This document shows positions 10,390 to 64,000 of a stretch of DNA of 64,000 nucleotides, piece by piece. Each line of letters starts with the position of its first letter. Position 1 is the first letter of the stretch. This stretch comes from Sipunculus nudus (taxonomy: Eukaryota; Annelida; Sipuncula; Golfingiida; Sipunculidae). The stretch spans positions 8,928,979-8,992,978 of the forward strand of contig CM049321.1 in assembly GCA_026874595.1 (NCBI GenBank), in the 5' to 3' direction. The notes below the pieces were generated by a model. It saw only the letters and a program-made list of their open reading frames with translations, ran no database searches and was not told the origin of the DNA. Both the position numbers and the translations under genes were made by a program.

Positions 10390-12436
10390 AACTAGAGGTC
10401 CAGGGGTCTCGACGCTCAGCTGTATTTGTCTTTAAGGATATTTTTAAAGGAAATTTTCAGAATGATTGCCCTGTGATCTCAACCAATGACCTTGTGACCA
10501 AATAATCTGAGATTTAGCATTTATTGTAACAATCTTTAAAAAAATGTTGGTCCAGTGACCATGACCCCTGACAAGGATACCCTAAAAATCTAAAGATTTC
10601 TTCCACTTTAGGCAAGTAAGCCATGTGTGAAAGATTTGATTTAAAGTGCATCCTCTATCATTTCAAAGATGTGACTGTTGTGACCTTCACCTTTGACCTC
10701 TGGACCCTATTTATTAAAATGGTTCTTACTTGTGGGTCATTTATAAATCAAGTTTGAAGCCAATCTGTCTAATCAAAGCAGAATTATCATCCATAAACTT
10801 ATTTGTGAATGGATGGGCCCCGTGACCTTGACCTTTGACCCCAATAAGAGATATCGCTAATACCGATACTCTTGTGTGCAGAGGCAGTAAATGACTGCCT
10901 GCTTGAAAAACTGCAGGCAAACAACTAGTGCCCCCAAGCGTCCAACCTGACCAGCCCATTCATTCAACACAGCAGTGTGGGCACTGGACATTGTGTTTTT
11001 AATTGCCGATCATCCTGAAACTTATTATTCATCATATTTATTTTGCCGTGTTAAACCATAATACAGAACATTAAGGACATAAGAAAATTCTGCATTCGGC
11101 ATGGTTTGCATTAGAATTTGATTTTGAATCAAATGCCTTGTAGCGGATGATATAAGGGAAACTTACAGAGGGTCTTTAGTCATTGATAAACGCCATATTT
11201 TGCAAGTTTCCTTGAATTATGATACATTATGGTACAAAAAAATTGTAACCTCGTATTTATTCAATGATCATATTAATTTTAGAGATTCCATGGTGCGTAT
11301 AAGCTAACAAAGTGAGAAGTGTCAGTTTCGTCTGTGTTAATGAGTGTCAGGCTGAATCACTCTTGCCTGCACAAAAAAGCTTCCGGCTGCGCAAGCCAGT
11401 CGTTTTTCTCCTCCATCTACACGAGAAGCTGCATTAACGATATCCCATATTTGAAAAGAATCTTCCCCTATAGGCAAGTGAGTAATATGTTGATGATGGA
11501 AGATTAGTGATGAAAAGTTTGGCTTGAAATGCATAAACATTCCTTTTAAAGAAATAGGTCCTGTGACCTTGACCTTTGAACCCCAAAATTAACAGGGTTC
11601 TTACTTTATTGGTGAACCAAATATAAGTTAAGTTTGAAACAAATATGTCAAACTAAACTGGAGTTATTATCTGGAAACTAATTTGTGAACAGATGTCCCT
11701 TTGACCTTGATCTTTGACCTTGTGACACCAAATTCATTTATGCTCTCTCAATACTGGCAAGTCAGCTAAATGTGCAAGGTGGAAAGTTTGGGATGAAAAG
11801 CTTGGCTTAAAATGCAATTATAATCTTTTTTTTAAATAAGTAAGTCTTGTGACCTTGACCTTTAACTTCATGACCCTAAAATTATACAGGTTCTTTCTTC
11901 AGCAATGGGCCATGTGTAAGTAATGTTTGAAATCCATTTGTCAATCCAACCTGGAGATATCATCTGGAAACAAATTTGTGTGGATGTACGGATGGACAGC
12001 TAGACAGCCAGACAAACAGACAGGGTAATTATACTATACGGCATCCACTTGTGATTAATAAACACACCAGGTTTTGGGACACTAGATGGAATCACAGCTG
12101 AGAAACTGACATTATTGTTATCATTTTATAGTGAAAAAAATAGAAAAATATTCGTAAAAATAAAAAATACAGGTGGTGCCACCACTTTTAGGGAACTGAC
12201 AAAAATAATAATGGTCAATATTCAAGGCAAGATTCATGACAATCCATGCATTAATTATCAAGATATTGGAGGTTTTGTATCAAATTTTTTATTATTCGGG
12301 GGGGGGGGGGGGGTTCAGGTTTCCAAGGTAACAATTTGTGCCTTGCTAACGGACTACCAGATGCTGGTGACTGGACGGACGACGGACAAAGCGCCATACC
12401 TTTACCTCAGTTGACTTACAGTCAGCCGAGCTAAAA
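10390..12436 (+). mobile_element. Helitron-like / pearl-like element with tandem core
   Basis: The 5' end is agaggtccaggggtctcGACGCTCAGCTG and the 3' end is CAGTTGACTTACAGTCAGCCGAGCTAAAAA. The interior has tandem units of roughly 140 bp and up, with the TGACCTTGACCTTTGACC phrase at about 10823, 11563, 11702 and 11850 and degenerate forms near 10680. Two microsatellite tails are present (about 11990-12022 and 12372-12390), so it may itself be composite. It has diverged more than the 2.5-kb family. Confidence 0.58.
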
Positions 12437-13408
12437 ACACTATCCAAGAAGCCCCACAGTACTTTGTTATCTTTGAGCAAGTATATATAACGTGAACATT
12501 GGGCTGTTAGAATTTATTAATTTATGAGTGAATGCCTGAATATAAAAATTAAGACCCAGAGATTAAAATGTTTCAAGTTAAAAAAATCTAAAATTATGAT
12601 GCACAGTCATTTTGTTTATCTACAGTATATATTCCCATACTTAACTCTAATCCCCATTCAGATTCAAACATAACTTCTGACAGTTACAGAACACTTCCTT
12701 CACTCTGATCAAGTTAAACCAAATTGATATTTAAAAAGTATTTGCAAAAGAAAAATAGCAAATTTTAGTATGTTCTCTGTTTTTTAAATTAAGGATACAT
12801 CTGTAGAGCTGCTAAGGAAATGAAAAGGATAAACCTAATAAGAATATTTACCTCATAATCCTACAGTTTTAACTTTATATTTGCTTTTCAGTTTTTCTGA
12901 ATAAAGCAGTCATTTATCTCTCTCCTTCCTCCTTCAAACAGTCAGCATGACATGTTTTGCAGCAGTTATAATTAATAGCCAGAAACTTCTAATTTGATTA
13001 AGGGTTTTGCAGGCATGCTAAACAGCTCTTGTTTAAGAATGTCTTTCCTTTTTTTAACATTTAGGGAAAGTGATGCTTATTACTCACTCTTTTTGTTACT
13101 TTTTTCAAAAGCACTTTTTATTCAGAAAAAGAGTCCTGAGATCTTAATATAATTACTATGTTGTGATGAAGTCCAGTGAAAACAAGAATGAGACATTGCA
13201 CAATTTTCGCACATTATTCAGCATGCATTTCACATGTTAAAATCATTTGTGTCTGCATTTAGATACATATTTACCATGCATGTATTCAGCATTTGGGGCT
13301 CTATATGCAGGCCATCTTTCTTTCATTTGGTGTTACAAAGTAAGGACGATGAACACAAAAACCTCTAATTTAACTCTGTCGTCTCTCTTCTTTTCCAAAA
13401 TGGCCCAC

Positions 13409-13439
<31 letters not shown>

Positions 13440-14476
13440 ATAGGTAATTTAGGCTTTAGGTATTTTAGGCAGGCCCTATATTACTTTTAACCATGTAGGC
13501 ATTTGTCATTGTGTACTGGTGCATAAAATATGTTAGATTTCAATGCCCACAACTGACATGTCAGCAGCAAAGTGGTACATTGCAGATCAAGTACAACACA
13601 AACATATGACACATCAGCTGGTGACATGTGAGTGGCTGCAGTAAAATGGTGTGTCATGGCTGGTTAAAACATTATAATGTTGCTACCCTGATATAGTTAT
13701 GCAATTAACATATAAGTAATACCCTTGTTTTATACCACAATCTTAACTCTCTTTCTAACACTGGGGTTTTCTTTACCTGCCTGCAATGTTGATTGATAAT
13801 GAGTATATACAAGATTACCAAAGGTTTTATTTTGCTATTGTTTGAAATGACCAGAACATTTTAGTTCCATCAGCAAATACAAAGTAAGACACATATACTG
13901 AAGCTTAAGTTGTTATGTAAAATGATGGAGACTGGTAAACATATGCAAAACCAACACAGAACTACAAAAGATCAAGAATGTCATGTCTCACCATCAGACA
14001 GTAACACCATACAATTTGCATTATGTTAATTATTGCAACATTTTCAGCCAATCATATTGCTGTAAAACATTCACATTGACATGGCTTTTGTGACTGAACA
14101 AAATACATAGGAATTATCATAAAATCATGATTTTAGGTGGAAACTGCAACTGCCCTGAGCTAAAATTTACTGGTCACCAGGATGGCTAGTTGTAAGTTAT
14201 GAAGCCTGCTTTAATGATGTTTTATCAACTTGATTCCATCTTTATAAGGTTTCTTCAATAAACATATTAAAATGATGCCATACAAAATATGAAGCCAGCA
14301 TTGAGTTTGTTTATGCACATATCCAATATCTTGAACCTTGAATTCAACTTTATACAACATGCTGAAATGTACTTACCCTTCAGAAGATGAACACACATTT
14401 ATACTTATTACCTTCAAAAGTAAAGGCTAAAGGTGTTTTACCTTCGAAATCCAAGCCCAAGATGATTCCCTTCACA
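12437..14476. other. No gene seen
   Basis: AT-rich sequence with one 26-base G tract (13414-13439) and otherwise no recognisable repeat or coding signal. It lies downstream of hyccin on its strand. Confidence 0.5.
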
Positions 14477-15240
14477 GTCAGGGCTTTAGAGGTTATACCT
14501 ACAACAGTCCAGGCTTAAGAGGTTAAATTACATACAATAGTCCAGGCCTAATGGGTTATACCTACAATAGTCCTGGCCTAAGAGGTTATAGCTTCAACAG
14601 TCCAGGCTTTAGGGGTTATACCTACAATAGTCCAGGCCTAAGGGGATATACCTTCAATAGTCCAGGCCTATGGGGTTATACCTACAATAGTCCAGGCCTT
14701 ATGGGATATACCTTCAATAGTCCATGCCTATGGGGTTATACCTACAATAGTCCAGGCCTAAGGGGTTATACCTACAAAAGTCCAGGCCTAAGAGGTTATA
14801 CCTACAATAGTCCAGGCCTAAGAGGTTATACCTACAATAGTCCTGGCCTAAGAGGTTATACCTACAATAGTCCAGGCCTAAGGGGATATACCTTCAATAG
14901 TCCAGGCCTAAGGGGTTATACCTACAAAAGTCCAGGCCTAAGAGGTTATACCTACAATAGTCCTGGCCTAAAAGGTTATACCTTCAACAGTCCAGGCTTA
15001 AGGGGTTATACCTACAATAGTCCAGGCCTAAGGGGATATACCTTCAATAGTCCAGGCCTAAGGGGTTATACCTACAAAAGTCCAGGCCTAAGGGGATATA
15101 CCTTCAATAGTCCAGGCCTAAGGGGATATATACCTATAATAGTTCAGGCCTAAGAGGTTATACCTATACAATTCCAGGCCTAAGAGGTTATGCCTACAAT
15201 AGTCCAGGCTTAAAAGGTGTTATACCTTCAATAGTCCAGA
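14477..15240 (+). repeat. 30-bp minisatellite, about 25 units, open on plus strand
   Basis: The unit is GGCCTAAGGGGTTATACCTA plus CAATAGTCCA, with variants at a few fixed positions. The unit is divisible by three and lacks stops, so 14551-15153 is open for 200 codons and reads as about twenty GYTYNSPGLR decapeptides (variants Y/F, N/K, R/W/M/K). No signal peptide or non-repeat coding flank is seen, and the array fades into degenerate units at both ends (15240-15500). A tandem repeat fits better than a protein gene. It lies 0.8-1.6 kb past the hyccin stop and could be in its 3' UTR. Confidence 0.8.
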
Positions 15241-16060
15241 CCTTAGAAGTTTTACCTTAAATAATCCTACCTGAAGTGGTTAAGGGTAAGGCTAGGAAGT
15301 CAAGGTTAAAGAAGTGCAGATAGCATTCCAAGCCTAAGGAGTTCAACATTCAGTCATGTAGGCTCACAGAGGAGTCAAAATCAGTAAAAGTTAGAGGATT
15401 ATGAAGTTTAACAATTTATACAATCAATTTTTAAGGCTTCTGAGTTTAAGGATCAACAGTCCAGGTTTATGAGGTTTAAATTCAGCAGTCTCAGCTTATA
15501 AGGTTAAAAAATTCCACAAGTTAAGAGCCCATGCACACAGGCCTACAGGGTTTAACACTCGTCAGGCTTCTGAACCTTAACAAGCATATCAGAGCATACA
15601 ACAATAGAAGCATATCAGTCCCTGCAATGTGAATTTCTTTGGCCTCATGCAATCTCAACAGTCTGATTCAATGATTTAAAAAATGGTAACAACTTAACAC
15701 CATGTGTTGACAGAGACAAAACATGGGTATGTACTAGTCAGCCAAGTACAGGTATTTGACTATTAATAACCAAATATGAAGACTAACCATCCATCCTGAC
15801 CACATGTTAGATTTACTATAAATTCACTGACACTACAAATGAGTTTTAAATATGATGGTTACTAAACTATGTACAAATTATTAATAAGACACCAAAAAAC
15901 TTATGAAATGTAATAAATATTCATGTAAATCACATTAAAGAATATGTAAAATGTGACATATATAGATTCTAAAGATAAGATTCATAACAACATTTTTGGT
16001 GATTAACAGAAGAAAAAAAATATGCATAAGTGGCCATGATTGGCTAATGTTGATCACATG
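15241..16060. other. Probable hyccin 3' UTR/flank, no other gene seen
   Basis: Degenerate minisatellite units run to about 15500, followed by AT-rich DNA up to the hyccin stop at 16061. No canonical poly(A) signal is seen in the transcript sense, so the transcript end cannot be placed. Confidence 0.4.
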
Positions 16061-62660
<46,600 letters not shown>

Positions 62661-63993
62661 CTGCAACAAAATCACTAGCTGCAATGAACGCTACATTACC
62701 CCGCAATATTACTCCATGGCATAAAAGACTCTTACTGAGTAACTCAAGTGACAGTGATGCGGGGAGTCTCGCCTCTTAACCAAAGCAACGGGCTAGGTTT
62801 ACTAACAAAGAAACTGACAAGGTTGTACACTGATAAGACTTTTTCAAAAAAAGACATACAAGATGGACAAAGAGAAAGAAAGAATTTGTTCCTGAAGTCA
62901 GGTCTCAGACCAAAGTTCCAGCAACATGCAACAATATATCATCAGATTCTATTAGACTACTGCAGGGCTCGACATTAAAGGTTAACCTCTTGCCTGGGGC
63001 AAGTGAAAGTTCCAGACAATGTTGGTAGGGTCAACCATAAGTTGGCTCCTACTTGCCCAACTTGGCAAGTGGGTGCAACATACACCTTTACACAAAGCCC
63101 TGAATTTTAACTAATCTTAAGTCAGCCAATTTCTTTTTTAGGAGAAGTGAAACAACATTACAATACTTCTATCGTAAAAATAAATGCTTAAGAGAAATAT
63201 CATTAACATCAATCATGTATATTGTTCCAAAATAATCATGTGGATCACATTTTTGTGGGTGTGGCCATGATTTCTGATTTTTGTGAGACAAGTAAAAATT
63301 AATGTAGGGCAAGTAAAAGCAAGTTGTTCCTTGCCCCACTGGGAAAGTACTTTTAAAGTTAATGTCAAGCCCTGCCATTGTCATGTTAGCACAAACACAT
63401 GCAACTATAACTTTAGATATTTAATTGTTACATATTGTTGCAACATATACTGTGAAACCTGTGTTAAGAGACAGCCCATGGGGCTGGTCTTATTTGGCAG
63501 GTGGTCTTTCAGACAGATGGAACGATATATCAATTATAAGATCCAGCAGGAACAAAATGTAATTTTATAATTACCTCATTTGTCATTACCTCATAAATTG
63601 ATTTTCCGTTTATCCAAACTGGAGCTGTCATACATTATATAAGGACCTCATAAAATTCAGTTATATTGTGGCCAAAATAGGCTACAGAGGTAAAACTTCA
63701 GTCCATACACCTATAAAACTGTCCTATGGACTCCCTGATCTACTCATTTTTTTAGATCTTTCTTTTGACAAATGCAGCACAAAGTCCTTGGTAATACTGC
63801 TTATTAGGGCTCAAGCCTCTAGTCTGGAAAAGAAATCATTATTTGTGTTAAAGGTACCGTTGAAAATGGACTGAAGTTAAATTTTTGCTGGTCATGCACA
63901 ATTTTATGAACTAGAGCACATTTCTGCTTTATTCGTCCTAATCAGACACATATTTTCTTTATTTCATTTCATCTGGAAAAAAAATACAAATTA
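62661..63993 (-). other. Hyccin upstream intron (partial)
   Basis: This lies immediately upstream of exon a on the coding strand. It contains the hAT-like MITE (62963-63374) and, at about 63449-63530, a fragment tactgtgaaacctgtgttaagagacagcc resembling another dispersed repeat end. No hyccin N-terminal exon was recognised. Confidence 0.6.
62963..63374. mobile_element. MITE with CAGGGCTYGACATTAA ends
   Basis: The left end is CAGGGCTCGACATTAAAGGTTAA; the right end is the complement, TTAACTTTAAAAG... read back to AATGTCAAGCCCTG at 63374. CAG...CTG ends suggest a hAT relative. Internal phrases on cctacttgcccaacttgg recur. A left-end fragment of the same family (gtagggcttgacattaacagtaaac...cctacttgccc) lies at 54494-54600. 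Confidence 0.6.
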
Positions 63994-64000
63994 GTCTTAC
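63994..64000 (-). other. Possible 5' splice site of an upstream hyccin exon at the window edge
   Basis: The last bases, read on the minus strand, are GTAAGACTAATTTG, a consensus donor starting on base 64000. An upstream hyccin exon is expected to the right of 62660 and none is recognisable in 62661-63990. The match is short, so this is only a suggestion. Confidence 0.3.

Overview
This is a eukaryotic, intron-rich and AT-rich window, most likely from a bivalve mollusc. The bivalve call is an inference. It rests on dispersed elements built from tandem core repeats with a 'TGACCTTGACCTTTGACC' phrase, an (ACGG)n-type microsatellite and a 3' tail ending in CAGCTGAGCTAAAAA; as I recall them, bivalve 'pearl'/Helitron-like elements have this design. 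There is no operon, CRISPR array, viral genome or prokaryotic gene here.

One gene can be supported by homology. It is a hyccin (FAM126/HYCC) orthologue on the minus strand, covering 62660 to 16061. I assembled eight coding exons from conserved protein segments and splice signals: 62660-62539, 53506-53411, 52014-51826, 39458-39371, 35798-35639, 25725-25480, 16833-16795 and 16578-16061. Every intron is GT-AG, all phases agree, and the exons add up to 1458 nt, which is 485 codons plus TAG. The N-terminal exons lie beyond the right edge. In other animals hyccin is the small subunit that, with TTC7, stabilises PI4KA and, with EFR3, places it at the plasma membrane to make PI4P. The conserved helical domain is encoded by the five upstream exons; the last three encode a charged, Ser/Lys-rich tail that looks disordered.

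Layout from left to right. 1-2.2 kb: a locally CpG-rich patch with a YY1-like site and a 56-codon ORF, of uncertain meaning. 2.3-5.9 kb: a small palindromic element, then one Helitron-like element inserted inside another. 6.8-8.7 kb: TA-rich microsatellites around a hairpin. 10.4-12.4 kb: another tandem-core element. 14.5-15.2 kb: a 30-bp minisatellite whose plus strand reads as GYTYNSPGLR repeats. 16.06-62.66 kb: hyccin. Its introns hold three near-identical copies of a 2.5-2.6 kb Helitron-like element (17.3, 31.1 and 39.9 kb), tRNA-derived SINEs, several MITE families and minisatellites. 62.7-64 kb: the upstream intron, with another MITE and a possible splice donor on the last base.

The most notable observations are these. 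A 91-bp tandem array (53.5-53.83 kb) repeats four times the splice acceptor and first half of a conserved hyccin exon. A SINE with a 16-bp target duplication is split by a Helitron-like element. The tandem cores of the mobile elements carry repeated nuclear-receptor DR1-like motifs. All alignments were done by eye and family sequences were recalled, not searched.
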